Source: Candidatus Nitrosopelagicus sp.
GTDB lineage: Archaea; Thermoproteota; Nitrososphaeria; Nitrososphaerales; Nitrosopumilaceae
NCBI GenBank assembly: GCA_028344575.1
Contig: JAOMBO010000004.1
Coordinates: 27,980-91,979 of the forward strand
Length of the DNA: 64,000 nt
Direction: 5' to 3'
Part shown: piece by piece, positions 33,902-43,498 of the stretch
Position numbering within the stretch: the first letter of the stretch is position 1
How the letters are laid out: each line of letters opens with the position of its first letter
Program-made: the position numbers and the translations under genes
Notes under the pieces: generated by a model
What the model was told of the DNA's origin: nothing
What the model saw: only the letters and a program-made list of their open reading frames with translations
Database searches by the model: none

Positions 33902-34769
33902 TTCCCTTTGATATTGCAGCTGCTGTAACAGTATTTTTCAAAAGCATGGCAACCGTCATCGGTCCCACACCTCCTGGAACTGGTGATGCAAATGAAGTCT
34001 TTTCAATAATTTCTGAATAATCTGCATCACCTGATAATTTTCCTTCGTGTCTTGTAGTTGCAACATCAATTACTACTGCCCCATCTTTTATCATATCGGG
34101 TGTAAGCTTGAAAATTTCTCTATTGCCGACTCCTGTTATTATTATATCTGAATCTAAACAAATTTTCTTTAGATCTTTAGTTTTTGAATGACATGTAGTT
34201 ACAGTTGCATTATTTTGTAATAATAGATGATATAGTGGTTTTCCTACCAAATTACTTCTATTGATTACTACTACATTTTTTCCTTCTAGTTCAATATTGT
34301 AATATTTACACATCTCGATTATACCTGAAGGTGTACATGCAACTAACATTGCTTTTCCAATTGATAAGAGCCCAACATTTGGTGGTGTTAAACCGTCAAC
34401 ATCTTTTTCAGGTAAAATTTGCGTTGTTGTATTAAACTCACTGAGATGTGATGGAAGTGGTAGTTGTACTAAAATACCGTGAACCGTTTCATCTTCATTT
34501 AATTTCTCAATTAATTGATTCAATTCTTCTTGTGTGATATCTGCTGATGGTGTATGATCCTTTGTTAATATTCCAACTTCCTCGCATGCTTTGTGTTTAT
34601 TTCTTACATAAGTTGCAGAAGCTGTATTTTCTCCTACAAGTACAGTTGCAAGACATGGTGAAACTCCTTTTGATTTCAAATCATTTACAATTTCTGTAAC
34701 TTTTACTTTGATGCTCTTTGCAACCTCAATTCCGTCAATTTTAACTCCTGTCAATGTTGCTAAATTCAC
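33885..34769 (-). CDS. folD: Methylenetetrahydrofolate dehydrogenase/cyclohydrolase
   Basis: 294 residues. ATVLVGENTASATYVRNKHK contains the catalytic Lys/Tyr pair region, GILVQLPLPSHL the substrate strand and GVGPMTVAMLLKNTV the C-terminal signature. NVVVINRSNLVGKPL is the NADP-binding loop. It makes 10-formyl-THF precursors for purN. With the adjoining cyclo-ligase it shows a true folate C1 pathway rather than methanopterin alone. Confidence 0.96.
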   Translation of the reverse strand: MNLATLTGVKIDGIEVAKSIKVKVTEIVNDLKSKGVSPCLATVLVGENTASATYVRNKHKACEEVGILTKDHTPSADITQEELNQLIEKLNEDETVHGILVQLPLPSHLSEFNTTTQILPEKDVDGLTPPNVGLLSIGKAMLVACTPSGIIEMCKYYNIELEGKNVVVINRSNLVGKPLYHLLLQNNATVTTCHSKTKDLKKICLDSDIIITGVGNREIFKLTPDMIKDGAVVIDVATTRHEGKLSGDADYSEIIEKTSFASPVPGGVGPMTVAMLLKNTVTAAAISKGIDIKS

Positions 34770-34839
34770 AAAGCGAGTAATAAATCCTTGATTATAAAAT
34801 CACAGAAAAGAAATTATTGGGTAAACAAAACGTAATGGT

Positions 34840-35124
34840 ATGTTCGTTGCAATTGTTGATATTGTTCTTAAAGATGAGAAAAAAGATGAATTTAAGACCT
34901 GGATTACCGAATCAAATAAGACTCTATCAAAGTTTGATGGGTTTGTCTCAAGAAGATTACTTGAAGCACAAGATGGAGGAAACAGAATTATGGTTGAATT
35001 CAATGATATGGAATCTTTTAAAAAAATGCATTCAAGTCCAGAGCATGGAAAATTTGCTGGTGAAATAGGACAATTTATGGCTCAACCTCCACAGCGTAAT
35101 TTCTTCCAAGTAGTTGCTGAATAA
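34840..35124 (+). CDS. Antibiotic-biosynthesis-monooxygenase-like (ABM) small protein
   Basis: 94 residues with the dimeric ferredoxin-like ABM plan: FVAIVDIVLKDEKKDEF, LSKFDGFVSRRLLEAQDG, NRIMVEFNDMESFKKMHSS. Such proteins include heme-degrading and quinol monooxygenases as well as enzymes with unknown roles; none of the heme-ligand patterns can be assigned here. One base before the cupin gene, likely co-transcribed. Confidence 0.8.
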   Translation: MFVAIVDIVLKDEKKDEFKTWITESNKTLSKFDGFVSRRLLEAQDGGNRIMVEFNDMESFKKMHSSPEHGKFAGEIGQFMAQPPQRNFFQVVAE

Positions 35125-35125
35125 A

Positions 35126-35446
35126 ATGAAATTTGAGTATAACACCGCTGAATATATTAAAAAAATAAACAATGGAAATTCATATTTCAATACATTTCTT
35201 GATAAAAATACTCTTGCTGCAGGAATCTTAGTTTTGAAACCTGGTGAAGACGATACTCAACTTCCACATGAATCTGATGAAATGTATTATGTTTTAGATG
35301 GTGATGGATTTCTCAAAATAAAAAATAAAAAATATAAATTGAAACAAGGAAAAGCATTCTTTGTACCAAAAGATACTGAACATTATTTTTTTGGAAATAA
35401 GAAAAAATTAACTGTATTATATTTTTTTGGTGGTCCAGATTCTTAA
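35126..35446 (+). CDS. Cupin-domain protein
   Basis: 106 residues from the ATG at 35126 (a TTG at 35114 lies inside the previous gene). The cupin metal motifs are partial: LPHESDEMYYVLDGDGFL gives His-x4-Glu, and FFVPKDTEHYFFG supplies the second His. A single conserved beta barrel; substrate unknown. Overlaps convergent purN by four bases. Confidence 0.85.
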   Translation: MKFEYNTAEYIKKINNGNSYFNTFLDKNTLAAGILVLKPGEDDTQLPHESDEMYYVLDGDGFLKIKNKKYKLKQGKAFFVPKDTEHYFFGNKKKLTVLYFFGGPDS

Positions 35447-36063
35447 CTTGAAATTCTAACTCTTCTTCCTTTGATTGATAGTTTCTTTTTAGCAAAAAGT
35501 TCTACTGCTTTTGGATAAATTTCATGTTCTTTTGTAAGAATTTTCTTTGTCAATGTTTTTTCTGTATCCTTATTTCCAATTTCAACAATCTCCTGTATAA
35601 TTATTGGACCTGTATCAACACCTTCATCTACAAAATGTACTGTACATCCTGAATATTTTGCACCAAACTCCATTGCTTGTTTTTGTGCATCTAATCCTGG
35701 AAATGCCGGAAGGAGTGCAGGATGAATGTTTAAAATTTTATTTTTATATTCTTTAATGAAGTGTGGACTAATAATTCTCATAAATCCTGCCAAGCAAACT
35801 AATCCATTTGTAGGCGTTACATCATATTTTCTTAATGTTGCGATAATTTCTTTATCAAATTGTAATCTCTTTCCTTTGTATTTAGAACTGTCAATTACTG
35901 CTGTTTGAACTCCCATCTTCTTTGCAATTGCTAATCCTTTTGCATTTGATTTGTTTGAAATAACTATTGCTGGGTTTATTGGAATTTTTTGCTTTTTAAT
36001 TGCTTTAAGAATTGATTCCATATTGCTGCCTCTTCCTGAAATCAAAATTCCTAGATTTTTCAA
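35443..36063 (-). CDS. purN: Phosphoribosylglycinamide formyltransferase
   Basis: 206 residues. LGILISGRGSNMESILKAI is the N-terminal phosphate loop; ILNIHPALLPAFPGLDAQ holds the catalytic His and Asn; GCTVHFVDEGVDTGPII the catalytic Asp. Uses 10-formyl-THF, fitting the folD gene one kilobase away. Third step of purine synthesis. Confidence 0.95.
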   Translation of the reverse strand: MKNLGILISGRGSNMESILKAIKKQKIPINPAIVISNKSNAKGLAIAKKMGVQTAVIDSSKYKGKRLQFDKEIIATLRKYDVTPTNGLVCLAGFMRIISPHFIKEYKNKILNIHPALLPAFPGLDAQKQAMEFGAKYSGCTVHFVDEGVDTGPIIIQEIVEIGNKDTEKTLTKKILTKEHEIYPKAVELFAKKKLSIKGRRVRISS

Positions 36064-36157
36064 TACATGATTTTATTCATGGAATAAATTAAACGCTGTG
36101 TTAGTTAACATTCGATCAAACTTGCAATTTATAATCAAAAAGGTATGATGTGATATA

Positions 36158-37135
36158 ATGAGAAATGTTAGACTAACAAAAAATGGAATTGAATGTCCTA
36201 ACTCAAACTCAACTGTATATCTAGATCCAAAAAAAATCAAAAATGAAGGTATACATTTTGTGTCACACGCTCACATAGACCATCTTCCAAACGGCGGTGA
36301 TGGAACTATTCTTTCATCTATTGAAACCAATAAAATCGCTGAATTACGAGGATTCACGCTCAAAAATTCTACTGACGCCCTTGATAATTTCACTCTTGTA
36401 GATAGCGGTCATATTTTTGGTTCAAAGGGATTACTTTTCGATGATATATTTTACACTGGAGATATTTCAACCCGTGACCGTGGGTTTCTAAAAGGTGCAA
36501 AAGTTCCAAAATGTAAAACTTTAATCACTGAATGTACTTTTGGTTTACCTGAATTTGTTTTACCTTCCGTAACTGAAATTGTTAAACAAGTAAATGAAAT
36601 AATTGCTAATTTGTACTCTAAAGGAAAACCTGTTATTCTTTTAGGATATGAATTAGGAAAGGCACAAACACTTTCTCAGTTATTTGGTGACTGGGATCCA
36701 ATCTATTATCATGATTCTGTAAAAAAAATGAATGATTTACATCGTTTAATGGGTGTTCCACTAAAAGATTCTATAGGTCATACTCAAGCTGAATCAGAAG
36801 GATTATTAAATAAAAAACCCTGGGTTATGGTCGCTCCGATGATGAGTGCAAAAAATAATTTTATTAAACATATGAAGTCAAAATATGATGCAATAACGAT
36901 TGGTTTTAGTGGATGGGCGAATTCTAAAAAATTTGGTTTTTCAAGAGGAACTGATTATTCTATTCCATTAAGTGATCATTGTGATTATAATGAACTAATT
37001 GAACTTGTGAAAAAATCTGGCGCTGAAAAAATTTACACTATACATGGATTTGTTGATGAATTTGCTATGGATTTAAACAAACTTGGGTTTTCTGCACAAC
37101 CTTTACGTGAATCTTCTCTAGATAATTTTTGTTAG
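36158..37135 (+). CDS. MBL-fold nuclease, mRNA 3'-end processing factor-like
   Basis: 325 residues. The metallo-beta-lactamase motif is SHAHIDHLPNG near residues 37-47, with further ligands in DSGHIFGS and FYTGDIS, and SDHCDYNELIELVKKSG plus YTIHGF in the C-terminal part typical of the beta-CASP/exonuclease group. The family trims DNA or RNA. It is convergent with uvrC, overlapping four bases. Confidence 0.85.
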   Translation: MRNVRLTKNGIECPNSNSTVYLDPKKIKNEGIHFVSHAHIDHLPNGGDGTILSSIETNKIAELRGFTLKNSTDALDNFTLVDSGHIFGSKGLLFDDIFYTGDISTRDRGFLKGAKVPKCKTLITECTFGLPEFVLPSVTEIVKQVNEIIANLYSKGKPVILLGYELGKAQTLSQLFGDWDPIYYHDSVKKMNDLHRLMGVPLKDSIGHTQAESEGLLNKKPWVMVAPMMSAKNNFIKHMKSKYDAITIGFSGWANSKKFGFSRGTDYSIPLSDHCDYNELIELVKKSGAEKIYTIHGFVDEFAMDLNKLGFSAQPLRESSLDNFC

Positions 37136-38712
37136 TCAAACTTTCTTAAACTTCTATTGTATGCAACACCAAACCTATGTGTCTCATCTCTTGCATGTTG
37201 TAAAATTTTTATCGAATCTTTACTTTTTGGTATAACTATAGATCTTGTTTTCTTTGGAACAAAAATCTCTTCATTTTCTTTTGCAAGTGATATGCATGGA
37301 ATTTCTACATCTACTTCCTTTAGAGCTGACATTGCAGCACTTAGCTGACCTTTTCCACCATCTATTAAAATTAAATCTGGAAATTCACTCTTTTCTTTTT
37401 TCAAACGCCAGTATCTTCTTCCTACAATTTCGTTAATCATTGCAAAATCATCTCTACCTGTAATTGTTTTAATTTTGAATTTTCTATATCCTGATTTGTC
37501 TGGTTTTGCATCCACAAATCTTGCCATGGAACCAACCGCATATTCGTCCCCATGATTAGATATGTCAAAGCATTCTATTATGCGTGGAATTGTAGGTAGT
37601 TTGAGAATTTCTCTTAATTCTACTAATCCTGGGTCTGCATTTTTATTTTGTATTAGTTCAATATTTCGGAGTATCAATTCTATCATTTCTTTTCGTTTTC
37701 CTTTATTTCCAAGTATGATTTTTACCGGAAATCCAGCTCTATCTGTTAATGCTTTTGTAAGTGATTCTTTTTCATTAATTTCTTCACTTGTGACAATCGT
37801 TTTTGGAATTTGGTGTGTTGTATAATATTGGTATACGAAATTTGAAAAATTATTATCCCCGATTAAATCAAATGAAAATTTTTCACTGTCTCTAATTACT
37901 CCATGTGTCTGTCTGAATGTCATTACAATTGCATCATGTTTTCCAAACTTTATACCAAAATATTCTTCATCTGATTTCTTTGCATCTTCCATTTTCTTTC
38001 CTGAATCAATACTGCCTAGTCTCTGAAGTGTATCTCTAATTTCTATAGCTCTCTCAAATTGTTCTGAACTTGATGCATCTTCCATTTGTTTTTGTAATTT
38101 TTTAGTAAATTCTTTCATTTGTTGTTTACTTTTCAAAATTGATTCTAAATCCGAAATATTTCCATCATATTCTTTTGCCGCTGATTTAAATTCACACGGA
38201 CCATCACAGTTTCCTATGTGATATTCTAAACATACTTTTTTTGGCAATGTTTTACAAATTCTCACTTTGAATGATTTACGTAATGATCCTATTGTTAGTA
38301 ATTTTGAACTTCCTTTGGTAAATGGACCAAAAATTTTTCCTTTTCCTAAAAAATCTCCATTACGTGTACGTCTAGCAACTAATAATCTCGGAAATTTCTC
38401 ATCCGTAATTCGAAGATACGTATACCTTTGTTGATCTTTTAATTCAATATTGTATGTAGGTCTATACCTCTTAATCATATTAGATTCAAGTAAAAATGCT
38501 TCACTTTCATTATCTGTTAACACAAATTCAATATCTGCAATTTTTGAAACCAATTTTTGTGTTTTATAATTTTGATTTTTTAAAAAATATGATTTAACTC
38601 GATTCTTCAAGTTTTTCGCTTTTCCAATATAGATTATCTCACCTTTGGAATCTTTCATTAAATAAATTCCTGGTTCTTTAGGTATGGTAATTTTTGATAT
38701 ATCGAATATCAT
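37132..38712 (-). CDS. uvrC: UvrC excision nuclease subunit, short form
   Basis: 526 residues. GIY-YIG nuclease at the start (GIYLMKDSKGEIIYIGKAKN), a central UVR helix pair (QFERAIEIRDTLQRL) and the RNase H-like second nuclease (CFDISNHGDEYAVGSMARFV, LILIDGGKGQLSAA). The protein ends at ARDETHRFGVAYNRSLRKFD, just where bacterial proteins continue into the tandem helix-hairpin-helix domain; that domain is absent. It starts in a four-base overlap with uvrA. Confidence 0.95.
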   Translation of the reverse strand: MIFDISKITIPKEPGIYLMKDSKGEIIYIGKAKNLKNRVKSYFLKNQNYKTQKLVSKIADIEFVLTDNESEAFLLESNMIKRYRPTYNIELKDQQRYTYLRITDEKFPRLLVARRTRNGDFLGKGKIFGPFTKGSSKLLTIGSLRKSFKVRICKTLPKKVCLEYHIGNCDGPCEFKSAAKEYDGNISDLESILKSKQQMKEFTKKLQKQMEDASSSEQFERAIEIRDTLQRLGSIDSGKKMEDAKKSDEEYFGIKFGKHDAIVMTFRQTHGVIRDSEKFSFDLIGDNNFSNFVYQYYTTHQIPKTIVTSEEINEKESLTKALTDRAGFPVKIILGNKGKRKEMIELILRNIELIQNKNADPGLVELREILKLPTIPRIIECFDISNHGDEYAVGSMARFVDAKPDKSGYRKFKIKTITGRDDFAMINEIVGRRYWRLKKEKSEFPDLILIDGGKGQLSAAMSALKEVDVEIPCISLAKENEEIFVPKKTRSIVIPKSKDSIKILQHARDETHRFGVAYNRSLRKFD

Positions 38713-41528
38713 TTTTTTATCACTTTTTTGAGATACTTTCCGGTATAACTTTTTGAAAATTTAGATACCTCTTTTGGCGTGCCTGTTATCACGACATTTC
38801 CTCCTTCATCTCCTCCTTCAGGACCTAAATCTATTATCCAGTCTGAATTTTTTATAACATCCATGTTATGCTCAATCACAATTACTGTATTTCCCACGTT
38901 TACCAATCTATTCAAAACATCTAGTAATTTCTGAACATCTGCAAAATGTAATCCTGTAGTTGGCTCATCTAGTATGTATAGTGTTTTGCCGGTTCCTCTT
39001 TTTGACAATTCTGATGCAAGCTTTACTCGTTGTGCCTCTCCTCCTGATAATGTAGTTGATGATTGTCCGAGTTTTATGTATCCTAATCCCACATCTACAA
39101 CTGTTTCTAATTTTTTCTTGATTGTTGGTATATTTTCAAAAAATTCTAACGCTTCTTCTACTGTCATTTGTAAAATATCTGCAATATTCTTTCCCTTGTA
39201 CATAACTCCTAAAGTTTCAGAATTGTATCTTTTTCCATTACATTCATCACATTTCACATAAACATCTGACAAAAACTGCATTTCAATTTTTTTCACTCCA
39301 TCCCCTTCACATGCAAAGCATCGTCCTACTGCAACATTAAATGAAAACTGACCTGGTGTATAACCTCGTTCTTTTGATAATGCTGTGTTTGAAAATAATT
39401 CTCTGATTGGGGTAAATGCACCAATGTATGTTGCAGGATTTGATCTAGGTGTCCTTCCAATTGGGGATTGATCAATTGAAATTATCTTATCAATATTCTC
39501 TACTCCTGCTACATCTTTATGTTTTCCTGGTAGTCCTGAAGTTTTATAGAAATAAGATGAAAGTGTTTTAAGAAGTATGTCATTGATTAGTGTAGATTTC
39601 CCAGAACCTGAAACTCCTGTAACTGAAATTAAATATCCTAATGGAAATTCTACATCTATATTTTTTAAATTATTTTCTTGTGCTCCTTTAACTACAATCT
39701 TTCCTTTTTGCTCTCTAATTTTTTCATCAATTTTGATCAAATCATGATCTTTTAGATAATCTCCTGTTACTGATTTATGATTATTGAGAATTTGTTTTAA
39801 TGTTCCTTCGAAAACTACGCTTCCACCATGTACTCCTGCACCTGGTCCTAAATCCACAATCCAGTCTGAATTTCTGATAATTTCTTCATCATGTTCTACT
39901 ACTATGACTGTATTTCCTAAATCTCTTAATTTTGATAATGTTTTGATCAATCTTGCATTATCTCTTTGATGCAAACCTATGGTTGGTTCATCTAGTACAT
40001 ACAAAACACCTGTTAAGTTAGAACCGATTTGTGTTGCAAGTCTAATTCTTTGAGATTCACCTCCTGAAAGAGTAGCACTAGATCTATTCAAGGAGAGATA
40101 GTTTAGGCCAACATTTCTTAAAAATTCTAACCTTTCTTTGATTTCTTTTAAAATATCTCTTGCAATGAACTGTTCTGTTTCATTTAATTCTAATTTATTA
40201 AAAAATTCATACGATGAATCTATTGAAAGATCACAAACCTCCATGATGTTTTTTGAATTAACTTTTACCGCAAGCGCTTCTGGTTTTAGCTTTTTCCCAT
40301 GACATGTCAAACATGGTGTATCTCTCATGAATTGTTTTAGCCATTCTCTTTTTGCTTCGGAATCTGTTTCCATAAATTTACGTTGAAGATTATTCAAAAC
40401 TCCTTCAAATGCATCTGTATATTCCCAAAATGAATCACTGTTTTTAGATTCATATGAAAATTTCATTAAATCTTCTGAACCGTGTAATATTATTTTGATC
40501 TGTTTTGATTTTATTTGATTTATTGGAGTCATCAGATTGAATCCATACTTTTTGCCTACTGCGCGTAGTTCTTGACGTCTAAATGATGAAAATCTACCAC
40601 TCCATGGAACAATTGCTCCATCTAGAATTGATTTTGTTTTATCAGGTATGACTAAATCTGCATCAAATTCCATTTTAACTCCTAGTCCATTACATTGATT
40701 ACACATTCCAAATGGTGAATTAAAAGAAAATGTACGTGGTTCTAACTCTCCAACTGTAATTCCACAATGAGGACATGCATTATTTTGTGAAAAAATCTTT
40801 TCGTCTTTTTCTGATGCTACTAAAACTGAACCTTTTGCAGCTTTCAATGCTGTTTGAATTGCCTCAAAGATTCTACTCTTGTCTGATTTTGAGGCTACAA
40901 TTCTATCTACTATGATTTCTATATTATGCCATTTTTGTCTATCCAGTTTTGGAAATTCATCTTCTAGTACTATCGTTTCTCCATTTACTCTTGCTCTTGA
41001 ATATCCATCTTTTTTCATTTGTTCAAATAATTTTTCATATGTTCCTTTTTTTCTTTGAACTAACGGTGCTAACACAAGAATCTTCTTTTGTCCAAAATCT
41101 TTTATGACTGAATCTGTAATTGATTCAATTGATTGTGAAGATATTTTTCTTCCACAATTTGTACAATGTGGAATTCCAATTCTAGCAAATAATAATCTCA
41201 AATAATCATAAATTTCTGTTGTTGTCCCAACTGTGGAACGTGGATTTTTACTAGTTGTTTTTTGTTGAATGGATATTGCAGGAGATAGGCCATCTATTGA
41301 ATCAACATCTGGCTTATCCATCATTTCTAAGAATTGTCTTGCGTATGATGATAGTGATTCTACATAACGTCTCTGCCCTTCAGCATAAATTGTATCAAAT
41401 GCAAGTGTTGATTTTCCTGAACCTGATAGCCCACTAATCACAATAATTTTATTTTTTGGTATATTCACATTGATATTTTTTAAATTATGGTGACGTGCAC
41501 CTTTAACTCTTAATTCATTCTGATTCAT
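38709..41528 (-). CDS. uvrA: UvrA excision nuclease ATPase
   Basis: Start chosen at MNQNELRVKGARHHNLK; an upstream in-frame ATG (41549) lies deeper inside uvrB. About 939 residues with two ABC ATPase modules (GLSGSGKSTLAFDT and GVSGSGKSTLINDI), two signature motifs (LSGGESQRIRLA and LSGGEAQRVKLA) and zinc-cysteine pairs (CTNCGRK, CPHCGIT, CNQCNG, CDECNG). Damage recognition with UvrB in nucleotide excision repair. Confidence 0.97.
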   Translation of the reverse strand: MNQNELRVKGARHHNLKNINVNIPKNKIIVISGLSGSGKSTLAFDTIYAEGQRRYVESLSSYARQFLEMMDKPDVDSIDGLSPAISIQQKTTSKNPRSTVGTTTEIYDYLRLLFARIGIPHCTNCGRKISSQSIESITDSVIKDFGQKKILVLAPLVQRKKGTYEKLFEQMKKDGYSRARVNGETIVLEDEFPKLDRQKWHNIEIIVDRIVASKSDKSRIFEAIQTALKAAKGSVLVASEKDEKIFSQNNACPHCGITVGELEPRTFSFNSPFGMCNQCNGLGVKMEFDADLVIPDKTKSILDGAIVPWSGRFSSFRRQELRAVGKKYGFNLMTPINQIKSKQIKIILHGSEDLMKFSYESKNSDSFWEYTDAFEGVLNNLQRKFMETDSEAKREWLKQFMRDTPCLTCHGKKLKPEALAVKVNSKNIMEVCDLSIDSSYEFFNKLELNETEQFIARDILKEIKERLEFLRNVGLNYLSLNRSSATLSGGESQRIRLATQIGSNLTGVLYVLDEPTIGLHQRDNARLIKTLSKLRDLGNTVIVVEHDEEIIRNSDWIVDLGPGAGVHGGSVVFEGTLKQILNNHKSVTGDYLKDHDLIKIDEKIREQKGKIVVKGAQENNLKNIDVEFPLGYLISVTGVSGSGKSTLINDILLKTLSSYFYKTSGLPGKHKDVAGVENIDKIISIDQSPIGRTPRSNPATYIGAFTPIRELFSNTALSKERGYTPGQFSFNVAVGRCFACEGDGVKKIEMQFLSDVYVKCDECNGKRYNSETLGVMYKGKNIADILQMTVEEALEFFENIPTIKKKLETVVDVGLGYIKLGQSSTTLSGGEAQRVKLASELSKRGTGKTLYILDEPTTGLHFADVQKLLDVLNRLVNVGNTVIVIEHNMDVIKNSDWIIDLGPEGGDEGGNVVITGTPKEVSKFSKSYTGKYLKKVIKK

Positions 41529-43455
41529 CTTTTTGTAACTCCTTTTCAATTCTTTTTATTTTATCTCTACATCTTATTGCATTCTCAAAGTCTAAATCTT
41601 CAGCAAATACTTTCATCTGTGTTTCAACTTCAATTTTTTGTTTACCTAAATCGGTTTTTGATTTATTTTTTATTTCATCTAATTCTATTTCTTGTTCTGG
41701 TATTGATTTGATAATTGTCTTAGGTATTATCTCATGTGTCTCATTATACTCCATCTGTTTTTGACGTCTTCGCTCTGTTTCAGAAATTGCTGATTTCATT
41801 GATCTGGTTACATTATCTGCATACATGATCACCTTTCCTTCTACATTTCTTGCTGCTCTTCCACAGGTTTGAATCAGACTAGTATCATTTCGTAAAAACC
41901 CTTCCTTATCTGCATCCAATATGGCCACAAGTGAAACCTCTGGAATATCTAGGCCTTCTCGTAGTAAGTTTATGCCTACTAGAACATCAAATTCACCTAA
42001 TCTCAATTGTCTGATTAGCTCTGTTCTTTGTAACCCTTCGATTTCAGAGTGAAGATATCTCACTCTTACTTCTTTTTTAGACAAATATTCTGCTAAATCT
42101 TCTGCCATTCTCTTAGTTAGTGTAGTTACTAGTGTTCGCTCATTCTTTTTTGCTCTAATTGAAACTTCTTTAATTAAATCATCCATCTGGCCTTGTGATT
42201 TTCTAATTTCAACATTTGGTTCAATTAATCCTGTAGGTCTTACCAGTTGTTCTACAATCTGTTTTGATCTTTTCTTTTCATAATCTCCTGGTGTCGCTGA
42301 CACAAAAATTACATCTTTGAGTTTCTTTTCAAACTCTTCAAATTTTAATGGTCTATTATCAAATGCACTAGGTAGCCTAAATCCATAATCTATCAATGAT
42401 TTTTTTCTAGAAAAATCACCTTTGTACATACCATGTAATTGTGGAAGTGTAACATGAGATTCATCGATTACTAGTAAGAATTCTTTTCCAAAAAAATCTA
42501 ATAGACAAAATGCTGGTTCACCTGGGTTTCTTCCATCAAAATGTCTGGAGTAATTTTCTATACCTGAACAATATCCTAGTTCCTCAATCATTTCTAAATC
42601 ATATTTTGTACGCATTTCCAACCTTTGTTTTTCTAATTCTGGTAAGGTGATTAGCGTTTTTTTTAATTCACTCTTAATTGATTTTACAGCCTTATCTCGA
42701 ATATCTTTTGCAATTAGATAGTGCTTTGCTGGAAAAATTTTGAATATCTCTACATCTTTTTTTACATCTAATGACACATTATCTAAAATTGATATTTTTT
42801 CAATTTCATCTCCAAATAATGAAATACGTATTACATCTTGTGAGTATGCTGGTATGACATCTAGAGTGTCACCTTTAACTCTAAAATTTCCAGGTATTAG
42901 TTCTACATCATTTCTTTCATATCTGGCATTGATTAATTTCTTAATTATTTCTGTTCGTGATATTTTTTCATTTTTGTTTAATGTAATTGCCATGTCTTCC
43001 CACTCTTTTGGCGAACCAAGTGAATAGATGCATGATACTGTTGAAACTATGATTGTTGGTTCTCCTGAAAGAAGCATTGCAGTAGCTTCTAGTCTCAATT
43101 TTTCAATTTTTTCATTAATCTGTGTATCTTTCTCAATGTATGTGTCTGTTTGAGGTAGATAACTTTCAGGTTGATAATAATCATAATAGCTTACAAAATA
43201 TCCGACATTATTTTTTGGGAAAAATTGTTTTAATTCTGAATAAAGTTGCGCTGCCAATGTTTTGTTGTGTGATATGATTAATGCATTTTTTCCAGTATTT
43301 GCTATTACATTTGCAACTGTGAATGTTTTACCACTGCCTGTCACTCCTAATAATGTCTGATTCATTTTAGTCTTGGAGCCTTTCACAAGATCATCTATTG
43401 CTTGTGGCTGATCTCCTGTTGGTAAAAACTCTGAATTTATCTCAAATTTCTGCAT
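41515..43455 (-). CDS. uvrB: UvrB excision nuclease helicase-like subunit
   Basis: 646 residues. Walker A GVTGSGKTFTVANV, the beta-hairpin region around YYDYYQPESYLPQTDTYIEK, helicase motifs LVIDESH and LVGINLLREGLDIP, and a C-terminal UVR domain (DLDFENAIRCRDKI). First gene of the uvrB-uvrA-uvrC series. The set is of bacterial origin, known in many mesophilic archaea. Confidence 0.97.
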   Translation of the reverse strand: MQKFEINSEFLPTGDQPQAIDDLVKGSKTKMNQTLLGVTGSGKTFTVANVIANTGKNALIISHNKTLAAQLYSELKQFFPKNNVGYFVSYYDYYQPESYLPQTDTYIEKDTQINEKIEKLRLEATAMLLSGEPTIIVSTVSCIYSLGSPKEWEDMAITLNKNEKISRTEIIKKLINARYERNDVELIPGNFRVKGDTLDVIPAYSQDVIRISLFGDEIEKISILDNVSLDVKKDVEIFKIFPAKHYLIAKDIRDKAVKSIKSELKKTLITLPELEKQRLEMRTKYDLEMIEELGYCSGIENYSRHFDGRNPGEPAFCLLDFFGKEFLLVIDESHVTLPQLHGMYKGDFSRKKSLIDYGFRLPSAFDNRPLKFEEFEKKLKDVIFVSATPGDYEKKRSKQIVEQLVRPTGLIEPNVEIRKSQGQMDDLIKEVSIRAKKNERTLVTTLTKRMAEDLAEYLSKKEVRVRYLHSEIEGLQRTELIRQLRLGEFDVLVGINLLREGLDIPEVSLVAILDADKEGFLRNDTSLIQTCGRAARNVEGKVIMYADNVTRSMKSAISETERRRQKQMEYNETHEIIPKTIIKSIPEQEIELDEIKNKSKTDLGKQKIEVETQMKVFAEDLDFENAIRCRDKIKRIEKELQKDESE

Positions 43456-43498
43456 ACTTACTATGATTCTTAAGAAAATATATGCTAACTATTGAAAT

